Source: Microvirga soli
Lineage (GTDB): Bacteria; Pseudomonadota; Alphaproteobacteria; Rhizobiales; Beijerinckiaceae
Length of the DNA stretch: 64,000 nt
Direction: 5' to 3'
Assembly (NCBI RefSeq): GCF_016734765.1
Contig: NZ_JAERQE010000003.1
Location: 1-64,000 of the forward strand
The position numbers and the translations under genes are program-made. Position 1 is the stretch's first letter; each line of letters starts with the position of its first letter. Under the pieces are notes generated by a model that saw only the letters and a program-made list of their open reading frames with translations, made no database searches and was not told the DNA's origin. Shown in pieces: positions 1 through 7,734 of the stretch.

Positions 1-77
1 GTCATCCCGCACCTCCTCACAGGTACAGAAGACCCCCACCACCCCATGCTACCAGACAGCGGGCTTTGCCGTCCTAG

Positions 78-102
78 AAAAAAAGCAGCCCCGAAGGGCT
101 GC
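78..102 (-). terminator. Rho-independent terminator downstream of the fasciclin gene
   Basis: A 7-bp perfect stem (85-91 with 96-102, loop CGAA) is followed, on the minus strand, by a run of seven T (78-84). It lies about 70 bases after the stop of the minus-strand fasciclin-domain gene and is the obvious end of that transcript. Bases 1-77 hold no gene I can support. Confidence 0.8.
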
Positions 103-128
103 TGAAGTTTATCACCACTGGGAAAACC

Positions 129-150
129 GGGCGGAGCTTTCGCTCCGCCC
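129..150 (-). terminator. Second strong hairpin after the fasciclin gene
   Basis: GGGCGGAGC (129-137) pairs perfectly with GCTCCGCCC (142-150) around a TTTC loop. On the minus strand only four T follow, so it is a weak intrinsic terminator or a 3'-end stabilising hairpin in tandem with the one at 78-102. Confidence 0.5.
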
Positions 151-168
151 GTGCCAGGCTGTGGAGGG

Positions 169-732
169 TCAGCCCGGGAGCAGAACGGTGTCGACCACGT
201 GGATGACGCCGTTCGATTGCATCACGTCGGCGATGCTGACGGTAGACTTGCCGCCCTTCTTGTCCGTGATGGTGAGTGTGTTGCCTGACGGCGTGACGGT
301 GAGCATCTCACCCTGCACGGTCTTCAGCATGGCCTTGCCGCCGCCTTCCTTCACCTTCGCGGCGAGATCCTGCGCGGTCATCTTGCCGGCCACCACGTGA
401 TAGGTGAGCACGCCGGTGAGCTGCGCCTTGTTCTCGGGCTTCAGGAGCGTGTCGACCGTGCCGGCGGGCAGCTTGGTGAAGGCCGCGTTGGTCGGAGCAA
501 ACACGGTGAACGGACCCTTGCCCTGCAGGGTCTCCACGAGGCCCGCGGCCTTCACGGCAGCCACGAGGGTCGTGTGGTCCTTCGAATTGACGGCATTGTC
601 GACGATGGTCTTGGACGCGTACATCGGGGCGCCGCCTACCGTCTTGGTCTGCTCCTGCGCCGTCACGGACAGCGTGAGAGCCGGAACGGCCAGGGCGATG
701 GCGGCGGTCATGCAGGCAATGCGAATGTTCAT
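169..732 (-). CDS. Secreted fasciclin (FAS1) domain protein
   Basis: 187 aa. A signal peptide (about residues 1-26, ending SVTAQ) precedes a single FAS1 domain. The conserved FAS1 blocks are visible as [11 protein letters not shown] (75-85) and YHVVAGK (111-117). FAS1 proteins are exported adhesion-type or surface-associated proteins; no enzymatic role is expected. The start at 732 is preferred over an in-frame start at 795 because the signal peptide begins there, an AGGGA element lies about 9 bases upstream, and a candidate ECF promoter (807-834) lies between the two. It is the last minus-strand gene after the ECF sigma/anti-sigma pair and has its own promoter of the same pattern. FAS1 proteins are also the main targets of SigK/RskA in mycobacteria, which fits this context. 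Confidence 0.92.
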   Translation of the reverse strand: MNIRIACMTAAIALAVPALTLSVTAQEQTKTVGGAPMYASKTIVDNAVNSKDHTTLVAAVKAAGLVETLQGKGPFTVFAPTNAAFTKLPAGTVDTLLKPENKAQLTGVLTYHVVAGKMTAQDLAAKVKEGGGKAMLKTVQGEMLTVTPSGNTLTITDKKGGKSTVSIADVMQSNGVIHVVDTVLLPG

Positions 733-806
733 GGATCTGGTCCCTGAATGGATTGGATGAGGATCCCGGCTTGTTGCCGGAGACCGAAGGCTCAACCTTC
801 AGGGCG

Positions 807-834
807 GATACCCCGCGTGAATGCGATTGGATGC
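807..834 (-). promoter_or_regulatory. Candidate ECF promoter of the fasciclin gene
   Basis: On the minus strand GCATCC (834-829) is followed after exactly 17 bases by GTATC (811-807). The same element with the same 17-base gap is found on both strands of the sigma/DUF4394 intergenic region. Transcription would start around 800, leaving a leader of about 70 bases before the start at 732. Confidence 0.65.
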
Positions 835-870
835 GGGGTCGCGTTTTCGTGAAGAGAGAATTTTTTCGGG

Positions 871-1080
871 TCAGGCGGTGAATGCCGTCGGACCCCTCAG
901 GTAAGCTTCCATGCGGTCGAGCTCGACCTCTTCTGCCGTCACGAGGTGCGGTGCATCCTGCTTGATGTCAGCAATGGGCAGCTTATCGATGGCCGTGCTC
1001 TCTTGGAGGGCCTTGTGGAGGTCCTGCAGATGTTTGATCTGCTCATCGTCCGAGCTCTCAGGCGGGTGGCGCGAGGTCAT
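871..1080 (-). CDS. Small acidic hypothetical protein, third gene of the sigma operon
   Basis: 69 aa, hydrophilic, with no signal peptide or membrane segment. It is rich in Asp, Glu, His and Leu and probably mostly helical (HLQDLHKALQES around residues 17-28). AAGGAG sits 8 bases before the ATG, a strong ribosome binding site. It follows the anti-sigma factor gene by 62 bases on the same strand and is probably co-transcribed with it. I do not recognise the family. Its place in a sigma/anti-sigma operon makes a regulatory or accessory role possible, but nothing in the sequence proves it. Confidence 0.6.
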   Translation of the reverse strand: MTSRHPPESSDDEQIKHLQDLHKALQESTAIDKLPIADIKQDAPHLVTAEEVELDRMEAYLRGPTAFTA

Positions 1081-1142
1081 GACATGCTCCTTCGGGGTTA
1101 GCCGAAAGTATTGGCGCGATCCGTGTCACAAATAGGGCGCCG

Positions 1143-1877
1143 TCACAGTGCTGTGGACGCCGTTCCCTTCATCACAACAGGTCCCGTAGGCAGGCCCGTG
1201 GGGGAGCCGGTGAGCGGCTCGACCGAGATCGCGAACAGTTGATTCGAGTGCGGCCGGGGCAGGTTGCTCGGATCGAGCAGGACCGTCCTGGCGGTTTGCA
1301 CCACGCCCACGGAGACCGGCGCTCCGTTCGGCTCCGGGAAGGTCCACACTTGGATGGAGTGGTTGTGAGGGATCTCCATGTCGCCGAGCGGGGTCAGCTC
1401 GAGGCGACCGTCGGCGAAGGTGCGCAGCACGGCGCCGGGCTGGTTGGTCTCGCTCATGAGAACCGCCACAAGGGTCGGCTGGCGGGTGGCTTTGTCTGCG
1501 AAGTATCCCACGCCCAAGGCGAGCAGGAGGGCTGCCAGCGCACCGGCCATGCCGAAGCTGCGCCAGAAACTGAGGCTGTTCCAGAGCCCCTGCAGCAGGG
1601 TCTGCGAGGTGCCCCGCCGCGCGGGTGCCGCAGGCTTCGCGGCTGCCGCCACTGGTTGAGGTTCAAGGCCGGTCTCGATCCGCTGCCACAGGGATTCACC
1701 GGGCGGGAGGTCGACGGCCGTGTTGTCCCATTCCGCGAAGCGGGTGCGCCATTGCTGGACGAGGGTCTGGAAGGATGCATCGGATGTCATGAGACGCTCC
1801 GCCACTCCGCGCTCCTCGCCCTCGAGGAGGCCGAGAACGTGCTCGGCGGCCAGACGATCCTGATCGTCGCGCGTCAT
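1143..1877 (-). CDS. Membrane anti-sigma factor, RskA/ChrR-like
   Basis: 244 aa. The N-terminal cytoplasmic part (about 1-75, MTRDDQDRLAAEHVLG...) resembles the sigma-binding domain of RskA-type anti-sigma factors and lacks the HxxxCxxC zinc motif. One membrane helix follows (about 115-135, AGALAALLLALGVGYF), then a periplasmic RskA domain of about 100 residues with the typical IQVWTFPEPNGAPVSVG stretch. It should hold the adjacent ECF sigma factor inactive at the membrane until an envelope signal triggers its release or proteolysis. The start at 1877 overlaps the sigma stop as ATGA, which implies translational coupling; an upstream in-frame ATG at 1919 lies inside the sigma gene and is less likely. 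Confidence 0.9.
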   Translation of the reverse strand: MTRDDQDRLAAEHVLGLLEGEERGVAERLMTSDASFQTLVQQWRTRFAEWDNTAVDLPPGESLWQRIETGLEPQPVAAAAKPAAPARRGTSQTLLQGLWNSLSFWRSFGMAGALAALLLALGVGYFADKATRQPTLVAVLMSETNQPGAVLRTFADGRLELTPLGDMEIPHNHSIQVWTFPEPNGAPVSVGVVQTARTVLLDPSNLPRPHSNQLFAISVEPLTGSPTGLPTGPVVMKGTASTAL

Positions 1878-2419
1878 GCCATGCACTCCCGCAGGGCCAG
1901 CAGGGACCGTCGGATCCATGACTTGATCGTGCCGAGCGGCACGCCGAGGCGGCCGGCGAGTTCTCCGTGGCTGAGGCCGTGGATGTAGGCGAGCGTGATG
2001 GCCTGGCGGCGCGCGGGCTCCAGACCCTCCAGGCAGCGCTTGAGGTTTCCCGTATCGGACAGGCGCATCATCACGGTCTCGGCGCTCTCCTCTTCGCTCG
2101 TGAGCCCCATGGGCTCGAAATCCTCGACCAGATCGGTCCGGGTCTCGCCGCGCAGGATGTTGAGCGCCCGGTTGCGCAGGATCGCGTAGAGCCAGGAGCG
2201 GGCATCGCCGCGGGCGGGGTCGAAGCTGTCGGCCTTGCGCCAGACTTGGAGGAAGGTGTCGTGCACGGCTTCCTCAGCCAAAGCCCGCCGCCGCAGGAGC
2301 CGCATGGCGACGCCCAGCATCCGTGGTGCCTCGCTGTCATAGATGGTGCGCAAGGCCGCGCGATCGCCCCGGGCGCATTGGCCGAGGGCGTGGTTCAGGT
2401 CCAAGGCCGGGGAGGCCAT
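1874..2419 (-). CDS. ECF RNA polymerase sigma factor, SigK-like group
   Basis: 181 aa with the two ECF domains: sigma region 2 (about 10-85, including the VHDTFLQVWRKADSFD and ARSWLYAILRNRALN motifs) and region 4 (about 115-175, YIHGLSHGELAGRLGVPLGTIKSW). It is partnered with the overlapping RskA-like anti-sigma gene. The open frame extends upstream to 2569, but the predicted minus-strand promoter at 2468-2496 lies inside that extension, so the ATG at 2419 (GGGGGAG directly before it) is preferred. The promoter in front matches those of the fasciclin and DUF4394 genes, which implies autoregulation and a small local regulon. Confidence 0.93.
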   Translation of the reverse strand: MASPALDLNHALGQCARGDRAALRTIYDSEAPRMLGVAMRLLRRRALAEEAVHDTFLQVWRKADSFDPARGDARSWLYAILRNRALNILRGETRTDLVEDFEPMGLTSEEESAETVMMRLSDTGNLKRCLEGLEPARRQAITLAYIHGLSHGELAGRLGVPLGTIKSWIRRSLLALRECMA

Positions 2420-2467
2420 CTCCCCCAGCGCTGCCTTCACGCGCGAACTCCGTTTCCACTTGGCTAA

Positions 2468-2496
2468 GATACACCCGAACCCTGCCGTTGGATGCA
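2468..2496 (-). promoter_or_regulatory. Candidate autoregulated ECF promoter of the sigma operon
   Basis: Minus strand: TGCATCC (2496-2490), 17 bases, GTATC (2472-2468). It sits about 50 bases upstream of the sigma start at 2419. It is back to back with a plus-strand copy at 2522-2550. Confidence 0.65.
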
Positions 2497-2521
2497 AAAG
2501 GTCCGAAAAATTCACCGCCCC

Positions 2522-2550
2522 TGCATCCATAGAGGATTCCGGCGGGTATG
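2522..2550 (+). promoter_or_regulatory. Candidate ECF promoter of the DUF4394 gene
   Basis: Plus strand: TGCATCC (2522-2528), 17 bases, GTATG (2546-2550). It is identical in -35 half and spacing to the divergent copy at 2468-2496. The start codon at 2600 follows after a leader of about 40 bases. Confidence 0.65.
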
Positions 2551-2599
2551 CGCAATGTCGGTCGCTCACGGCCGGCGGTTTCAGCCGGAGGATACCATC

Positions 2600-3379
2600 A
2601 TGAAGTTTACACCCTTGGCCGCGGCTCTCATCGGGTCGTCACTTGTTGCAGGTGCGGCTCACGCGCAGAGCGTGGCGGCGCTTGTGGGAGACGACATGAT
2701 CGCCATCGTCGATGTGGCGGGCAAGAAGGTCGAGCGCTCGATGAAGGTCTCGGGCCTCTCCGGCGCGCTGGTCGGCATCGATGTGCGCCCGGCCGACGGC
2801 ATGCTCTATGGCGTTGTCGCCGACGGAACGGTGGTGACGATCGATCCGGTGACGGGCAAGGCCACCATGAAATCCAAGCTCGACACCATGCTGGCGCCCG
2901 GCACCCTGGCGACCGTCGATTTCAACCCGGTGGCGGACCGACTGCGGATCATCGGCTCGGACGGCATGAACCTTCGCGCCAACGTGGATGACGGCAAGGT
3001 CACGAAGGACGGCCAGCTGAAGTTTGCCGATGCCGACATGCACAAGGGCAAGATGCCCAAGGTGGTGGCCGGCGCCTACACGAATTCCATGAAGGGCGCG
3101 AAGGAGACGGTGCTCTACGACATCGAAGCGAGCGGCGTGCTCGTCCGGCAGGTGCCTCCCAACGACGGCGTGCTGAACTCGGTCGGCATGATGGGTATGG
3201 AAGCCGCCGCTGCTGCCTTCGACATCGTGTCCAGCGATGCCACAAACGAAGGTTGGCTCATGAGCGGCAAGTCGCTCTACAAGGTCGATCTGGCAACCGG
3301 CAAGGCCTCGGAAGTGGGGATGATCGCGGGCGTGGACGGGACCGTGCGCGACATCGCCGCGATGCCGAAAGCCATGTAG
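2600..3379 (+). CDS. Secreted DUF4394 domain protein
   Basis: 259 aa. A clear signal peptide (1-23, ending AGAAHA) is followed by a DUF4394 domain spanning the rest, with repeated short beta-type units such as GIDVRPADGMLYGVVADGTVVTIDPVTG and VDFNPVADRLRIIGSDG (about 50-125). The family is exported and has no known enzymatic role; a propeller-like fold is likely. GGAG at 2587-2590 supports the ATG at 2600; an in-frame extension to 2492 would run across the predicted promoter. The gene is divergent from the ECF sigma gene and probably one of its targets. Confidence 0.88.
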   Translation: MKFTPLAAALIGSSLVAGAAHAQSVAALVGDDMIAIVDVAGKKVERSMKVSGLSGALVGIDVRPADGMLYGVVADGTVVTIDPVTGKATMKSKLDTMLAPGTLATVDFNPVADRLRIIGSDGMNLRANVDDGKVTKDGQLKFADADMHKGKMPKVVAGAYTNSMKGAKETVLYDIEASGVLVRQVPPNDGVLNSVGMMGMEAAAAAFDIVSSDATNEGWLMSGKSLYKVDLATGKASEVGMIAGVDGTVRDIAAMPKAM

Positions 3380-3421
3380 TCCGATAGCGGCGCGCCGGTG
3401 ATCTTCGGCGCGCCATTCCGC

Positions 3422-3811
3422 TCAGGCGCAGCTGCGGCCCATGGCGTTGAGGCCCTCGTCCAGAAGGTCGGCGAGGTTCGGGATGCCGATGAGCCAGTCG
3501 GCGGTCGAAGCGGAGCTCGCCTCGTCGCGCTCGCGGGCCAGGCGCACGGCGGCGCCCCATTCCTCAGGCTCCATGTCGCCACGGCCGATATAGACCAGGG
3601 CGATCAGGTCGGCGCGCTCGTCGTCGTTGAGGCCGGCGATCACATCGCGCACTTCCTCCTCGGTCGCGTCGTCCGGGGAAGCCGTCAGCGCGTCGATGCT
3701 GCCGTCGTCGGTGGGGTTCGAGCCCGAAGCCGGGTCGGTCATGCCTTCCTTCACATCGATGGCCCTGGCCCGGAGAATGAGTTCGCAAACCTTATCGAGC
3801 GCGATATCCAT
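3422..3811 (-). CDS. DUF3775 domain protein
   Basis: 129 aa, soluble and very acidic. The pattern LDKVCELILRARAIDVKEG at the N-terminus, ...GSNPTDDGS..., and the C-terminal ADWLIGIPNLADLLDEGL are typical of DUF3775, a family common in Rhizobiales without a known function. The start at 3811 carries a GAGGG element upstream; the much longer open frame reaching 4429 runs opposite the C13 peptidase gene and is not credible. Confidence 0.82.
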   Translation of the reverse strand: MDIALDKVCELILRARAIDVKEGMTDPASGSNPTDDGSIDALTASPDDATEEEVRDVIAGLNDDERADLIALVYIGRGDMEPEEWGAAVRLARERDEASSASTADWLIGIPNLADLLDEGLNAMGRSCA

Positions 3812-3964
3812 AGAAACCCTCTTCGAAGTCCGCTTGGGGAAGCCCTTGGGAACAGTCGTTTCGTCACTTGGCTGACAGGGAAACCCGGAAGAGGGGATTC
3901 GGTTCAGCTGAGGTTGGCGTTGAGGGCGCTCTGCGCGTAAGGTGGACGAGGTTGGGGATATAAC

Positions 3965-4735
3965 ATGCGCCGATCGATCGTTGTCTGGCTGGTGGGGCTG
4001 TCCCTCGCCGCCGTTCCCGTTCAGGACTCCTTCGGGCAGGCTGCCCGCCGGGCCGATCCGTTCCAGATGGCGCCGCAGCGTCCGGGACAAACCGACGTTT
4101 ATCTCCTGTCCTTCGGTCTCTGGGGACCGCAGAGCGTGTTCGAGAGCGAAGCGAAAGGCGCAGCCCGCGTTCTTGAAGCACAGCTCGGCGCAAAAGGCCG
4201 CTCCATCGTCCGCTTCAACACCAAGCGCCGGGCTGGCGCGACCCCGCCGACCCTCCTGGCCGCTGCCGAGGCCGTCGGCCGCACGCTCGATCCCGCCGAG
4301 GACATCGTGGTGCTCGTCCTGACCTCCCATGGAGCGCCGGAGGGCATCGGTCTCGTGGCCGGACGCGATACCCGCCTCGTGACGCCCGGTGACGTGAGGG
4401 CCCTGCTCGAGAGAACCAGGGCGCAGCACCGGGTGGTGATCGTCTCAGCCTGCTATTCGGGTGTTTTCGCCAACGCGCTTGCCGACGCGAGAACCCTGGT
4501 GATCACCGCGGCCGCGGCCGACAAACCGTCCTTCGGCTGCCGGGACGGGGCGACCTGGACCTATTTCGGCGATGCCTTCTTCAACAAGGCCCTGAGGGGC
4601 AACGCGCGCCTGGATACGGCGTTTGAGAGGGCCCGCGGCCTTGTCACCCAGCGGGAGAAGCGGGAGGGCTTCGATCCCTCCAATCCGCAGATCGCCGGCG
4701 GCTCTCGGGTTCTGGAGCGCCTGTACGCCCGTTAA
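3965..4735 (+). CDS. Exported C13 (legumain-like) family peptidase
   Basis: 256 aa. A signal peptide (about 1-25, ending DSFGQA) precedes a caspase-fold domain. The catalytic pair is visible: His122 in LTSHGAPEG and Cys163 in VSACYSG, each at the end of a hydrophobic strand as in clan CD peptidases. The bacterial C13 family is poorly characterised; periplasmic or envelope proteolysis is an inference. The ribosome binding site is weak. The 3' end overlaps the convergent DUF1499 gene by the shared palindrome TTAA (4732-4735), so each stop codon lies within the other's. Confidence 0.85.
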   Translation: MRRSIVVWLVGLSLAAVPVQDSFGQAARRADPFQMAPQRPGQTDVYLLSFGLWGPQSVFESEAKGAARVLEAQLGAKGRSIVRFNTKRRAGATPPTLLAAAEAVGRTLDPAEDIVVLVLTSHGAPEGIGLVAGRDTRLVTPGDVRALLERTRAQHRVVIVSACYSGVFANALADARTLVITAAAADKPSFGCRDGATWTYFGDAFFNKALRGNARLDTAFERARGLVTQREKREGFDPSNPQIAGGSRVLERLYAR

Positions 4736-5253
4736 GACAGCTGCCGTGCGGCCAGCGCGCCGATGCGGGCAACCCAGCGCTCGATCCGCCGCCTGTTGAC
4801 GCCGAAATCCGAGCTGCCGACCTGGCTGCGGGAATACACGGCGAGGGTCGATGCATCATGGCCTCGGTCGAACACCTGCACGACCACGGTATCGGGAAAG
4901 CGCATGAACCGGGTGCGCACGAGATAGCGATCCTGCTGCGGGCCCCTGTCGATGAGGCTCGTGCCGGGCTCCGCCAAGGCTGCCTCTGAGACGAGGCTGC
5001 GCAGGCGGGCGCCGGGAACGGGAAAGACCGAAGGCTCGGCATCGGGCTTTGCTTGAGGGCAGATGTCTTGAGGGCAGATCAGGGCGTCGTTCGGCGTGGT
5101 GCGGCGCCTGAGGGTCGCGAACTCCACAGGCCCGAGATCGGGCGAGCCGAACAGGCCCTGCCATGTTCGCTCAAGCCCCGTTTCCCAGCCGCGCCACAGG
5201 CCATAGCCGAGACCGACGCTCACAAGTCCGATTGCCACAGCCTTCTTTCGCAT
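4732..5253 (-). CDS. DUF1499 domain protein
   Basis: 173 aa. A single N-terminal hydrophobic segment (about 5-20) suggests a membrane anchor or signal. The rest matches the DUF1499 pattern, with RTRFMRFPDTVVVQVFD and the C-terminal VYSRSQVGSSDFGVNRRRIERWV (about 110-160). Function unknown. It ends in a 4-base overlap with the convergent C13 peptidase gene. Confidence 0.83.
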   Translation of the reverse strand: MRKKAVAIGLVSVGLGYGLWRGWETGLERTWQGLFGSPDLGPVEFATLRRRTTPNDALICPQDICPQAKPDAEPSVFPVPGARLRSLVSEAALAEPGTSLIDRGPQQDRYLVRTRFMRFPDTVVVQVFDRGHDASTLAVYSRSQVGSSDFGVNRRRIERWVARIGALAARQLS

Positions 5254-5340
5254 GTTCTGCCCATTCCCCACGGCTTGACAGCCCGGCTGAGAAGAATAGG
5301 GCAGGGCGCGCCTCCCTCCTAGCCATTCTCCGGAAGTCCA

Positions 5341-5682
5341 ATGAGCCCTCACGTTGCCCCCATCCTGATGCTGGTCGCCTCGAATGTCTTCATGACCTTC
5401 GCGTGGTATGGGCATCTCAAGTACAAGACATCGGCTCTCTGGATGGCGGTGATCGTCAGCTGGGGCATCGCCTTCTTCGAATACTGGCTCGCGGTGCCGG
5501 CCAACCGGATCGGTTCCGCGGTCTATTCGGCCGCCGAGCTGAAGACCATGCAGGAGGTCATCACCCTGTTGGTCTTCGCAGGGTTCTCGGTGCTCTACCT
5601 GAAGGAGCCGCTCGGCTGGAACCACTTGATCGGCTTCTGCCTCATCGCCGGAGGGGCCGCGTTCATCTTTCAGGGTCGATGA
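5341..5682 (+). CDS. DMT-superfamily small membrane protein (DUF486)
   Basis: 113 aa with four predicted membrane helices. The sequence ...[13 protein letters not shown] near the start and the C-terminal [16 protein letters not shown]-like segment (here [16 protein letters not shown]) are typical of DUF486. The family resembles small multidrug-resistance transporters, but the substrate is unknown. It lies 10 bases before a second four-helix gene and is probably co-transcribed with it. Confidence 0.88.
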   Translation: MSPHVAPILMLVASNVFMTFAWYGHLKYKTSALWMAVIVSWGIAFFEYWLAVPANRIGSAVYSAAELKTMQEVITLLVFAGFSVLYLKEPLGWNHLIGFCLIAGGAAFIFQGR

Positions 5683-5692
5683 CGAAAAGGCC

Positions 5693-6013
5693 ATGGCGCT
5701 TCTCATCTATGCAGGCGCGGCGCTCGCCGAGATTGCAGGCTGCTTCGCCTTCTGGGCGTGGCTGCGTCTTGGAAAGACAAGCTGGTGGCTCCTGCCCGGC
5801 ATGGGGTCGCTGGCGCTGTTCGCCTATCTCTTGACCCTCGCTCCGAGCGATGCCGCTGGGCGCGCTTACGCGGCCTATGGCGGCATCTACATTCTTGCCT
5901 CGATCCTTTGGCTCTGGATTGCGGAAGGCTCGCGCCCTGACCGATGGGATATCGCCGGCGGTGCGATTTGCCTTGCGGGCGCGGCCCTCATCCTGTTCGG
6001 GCCGAGAGGATGA
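5693..6013 (+). CDS. YnfA/UPF0060 family membrane protein
   Basis: 106 aa with four membrane helices. The motifs [17 protein letters not shown] (12-28), AAYGGIYI (60-67) and the C-terminal [21 protein letters not shown] are characteristic of YnfA. The family belongs to the small drug/metabolite transporter fold; physiological substrate unknown. It is second in a two-gene unit with the DUF486 gene. Confidence 0.92.
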   Translation: MALLIYAGAALAEIAGCFAFWAWLRLGKTSWWLLPGMGSLALFAYLLTLAPSDAAGRAYAAYGGIYILASILWLWIAEGSRPDRWDIAGGAICLAGAALILFGPRG

Positions 6014-6050
6014 GCTCTAACGCTGTTCCTGGAGTAGCCAAGACTCCGAC

Positions 6051-6135
6051 GTCATCACCGGCCTTGTGCCGGTGATCCCGATCCGGGAAACGCCTCACCT
6101 CAAGCAATCGGGATGGCCGGGACATGCCCGGCCAT
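6051..6135. repeat. REP-like palindromic element, two hairpins
   Basis: The first hairpin has a 9-bp stem (6054-6062 with 6068-6076) and the loop CTTGT. The second has ATGGCCGGG (6113-6121) pairing with CCCGGCCAT (6127-6135). The same CTTGT-loop hairpin with a GCCGG stem recurs at 32761-32787, and a related ATCCCGG/CCGGGAT pair at 8151-8243. It fills the convergent gap between the YnfA gene and the sugar dehydrogenase gene. Confidence 0.7.
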
Positions 6136-6164
6136 GACGTCGAGAAATTATCGAGGTTGGCGCC

Positions 6165-7304
6165 TCACGTCGCAGGCTTCATGCGCAGGATGCGGCCGTT
6201 GCGGGAATCTGTCAGCAGATAGACGAAGCCGTCCGGACCCTGGCGCACGTCGCGGATGCGCTCGCCGAGCTGCTGCAGCATGCGCTCCTCGCCCGTCACC
6301 CGGTTGCCGTTGGTGTCAAGCCGCGAGACGAGCTTGCCGGCGAGCGCGCCGACCAGAATGCTGCCGCGCCAGGCCGGGAACTTGTCGCCCGTATAGAACG
6401 CCATGCCGGACGGGGCGATGGAGGGATCCCAGTAATAGACCGGCTGCTCCAAGCCTTCCTTCTTCGTGCCTTCGCCGAGTTTCGCTCCCGAGTAATCGAC
6501 CCCGTAGGAGATGACCGGCCAGCCGTAGTTCTTGCCCTTCTGCGGGATGTTGACCTCGTCGCCGCCGCGCGCGCCGTGCTCCACGGTCCAGAGCTCGCCC
6601 GTGGTCGGATGAAGCGCCGCCGATTGCAGGTTGCGGTGGCCGATGGACCAGATCTCCGCCCGAGCGTCCTCGCGGTTCAGAAACGGATTGCCCGGGGCAG
6701 CACCCCCTTCAGGCTTGATGTGGACGATCTTGCCGATGTGGTTCTCGGGGTTCTGCGCCTGATTGCGCAGATCGAAGCGGTCGCCCAGGGTCACGAACAG
6801 GTTGCCCTCGCGGTCGAACACCAGGCGAGAGCCCCAATGGTTCGGTCCCGTATAGGACGGCTCCTGGCGGAAGATGACGGCCAAGGATTCAAGCGCCGTT
6901 CCGTTCTCGGCAAGCCGCGCCCTCGCCACGCTGGTGCCGGCGCGGCCCTCGCCGCGATCCTCGGCATAGCTGAGGTAAACGAGTCGGTTCTGGGCGAAGC
7001 TGGGATCGAGAGCCACGTCCAGCAGTCCTGCCTGCCCACGCACGGCAATTCGGGGCAAGCCTTCGATCGGCGCGGAGAGGGTTCCATTCGCATCGACGAT
7101 GCGCAGGCGCCCGGCGCGTTCGGTGACCAGCATGCGGTCGTCGGGCAGGAAGGCGAGGCCCCATGGGTTCTGGAGATCGCGGGCGACCGTCTCGACGATC
7201 ACCTCCACCTTGTCGGTGCGGAAACGCTGGGTGTCCTGGGCCAGAGCGGGGGAAAGGGCGCCGAAGGTCAGGGCGCAGGCCAGGGCAACACGAAGCTTGA
7301 ACAT
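6165..7304 (-). CDS. PQQ-type soluble aldose sugar dehydrogenase
   Basis: 379 aa. The signal peptide (1-22, ending LSPALA) sends it to the periplasm. The rest is the six-bladed GSDH/Asd propeller: NPWGLAFLPDDRMLVTERAGRLR (about 46-68), the active-site-type stretch VEHGARGGDEVN (about 237-248), and YWDPSIAPSGMAFYTG. Family members oxidise aldoses with PQQ. No PQQ synthesis genes are in the window, so the cofactor must come from elsewhere, and some family members have unproven activity. Confidence 0.9.
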   Translation of the reverse strand: MFKLRVALACALTFGALSPALAQDTQRFRTDKVEVIVETVARDLQNPWGLAFLPDDRMLVTERAGRLRIVDANGTLSAPIEGLPRIAVRGQAGLLDVALDPSFAQNRLVYLSYAEDRGEGRAGTSVARARLAENGTALESLAVIFRQEPSYTGPNHWGSRLVFDREGNLFVTLGDRFDLRNQAQNPENHIGKIVHIKPEGGAAPGNPFLNREDARAEIWSIGHRNLQSAALHPTTGELWTVEHGARGGDEVNIPQKGKNYGWPVISYGVDYSGAKLGEGTKKEGLEQPVYYWDPSIAPSGMAFYTGDKFPAWRGSILVGALAGKLVSRLDTNGNRVTGEERMLQQLGERIRDVRQGPDGFVYLLTDSRNGRILRMKPAT

Positions 7305-7382
7305 ACATCTCTCCGTCGGTCGGATGCCGGAGAGCTAGACTCTTGCAGCAGGGCGTCAACCGTGCCGTCGTTCACTCACGCG

Positions 7383-7574
7383 TTATCGCGGAGAATAGAC
7401 GTGGATGGTTTTCGTGTCCTGGGCGGAGAGCGTCTGGGTGGTGGCCATGACGGAGAGCGTTGCCAGGCCCATCAGCATGATCAGAGCCAGGGAGCAGCGG
7501 CTTTCCTGGCGCCGGTCAAGACGCTGGACACGGGATGAAACATGGCAGGTGTTTCTGGTCTGGAAGGTTTTCAT
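7383..7574 (-). CDS. Small exported hypothetical protein
   Basis: 63 aa. A basic N-terminus with six Arg or Lys is followed by one hydrophobic segment (about 30-45, LALIMLMGLATLSVMA) and a short tail with a possible cleavage site after LSAQ. GGGGAAG lies about 5 bases before the ATG at 7574. I do not recognise it. The gap around it holds no other gene, but a small unrecognised ORF in GC-rich DNA could be spurious. Confidence 0.4.
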   Translation of the reverse strand: MKTFQTRNTCHVSSRVQRLDRRQESRCSLALIMLMGLATLSVMATTQTLSAQDTKTIHVYSPR

Positions 7575-7734
7575 CGGTTCTTCCCCTAGCAACCGAACGA
7601 CGATCACAGGAGGAAAACTTGTTTGATTCAAGAAAGTTCCAGGGTGCGGCGAAAGTGCTGCTTGCGGACTCTTGGCTAAGTCTTTGTTAACCAATTGTTA
7701 ACTATTGTGGCAAGCCATTTGCCGATAGCCGATG

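Noticed and set aside
3422-4429. Extended 335-residue version of the DUF3775 protein
   Set aside because: The extra N-terminal part is antisense to the C13 peptidase gene and unlike DUF3775 proteins; the start at 3811 gives the normal length.
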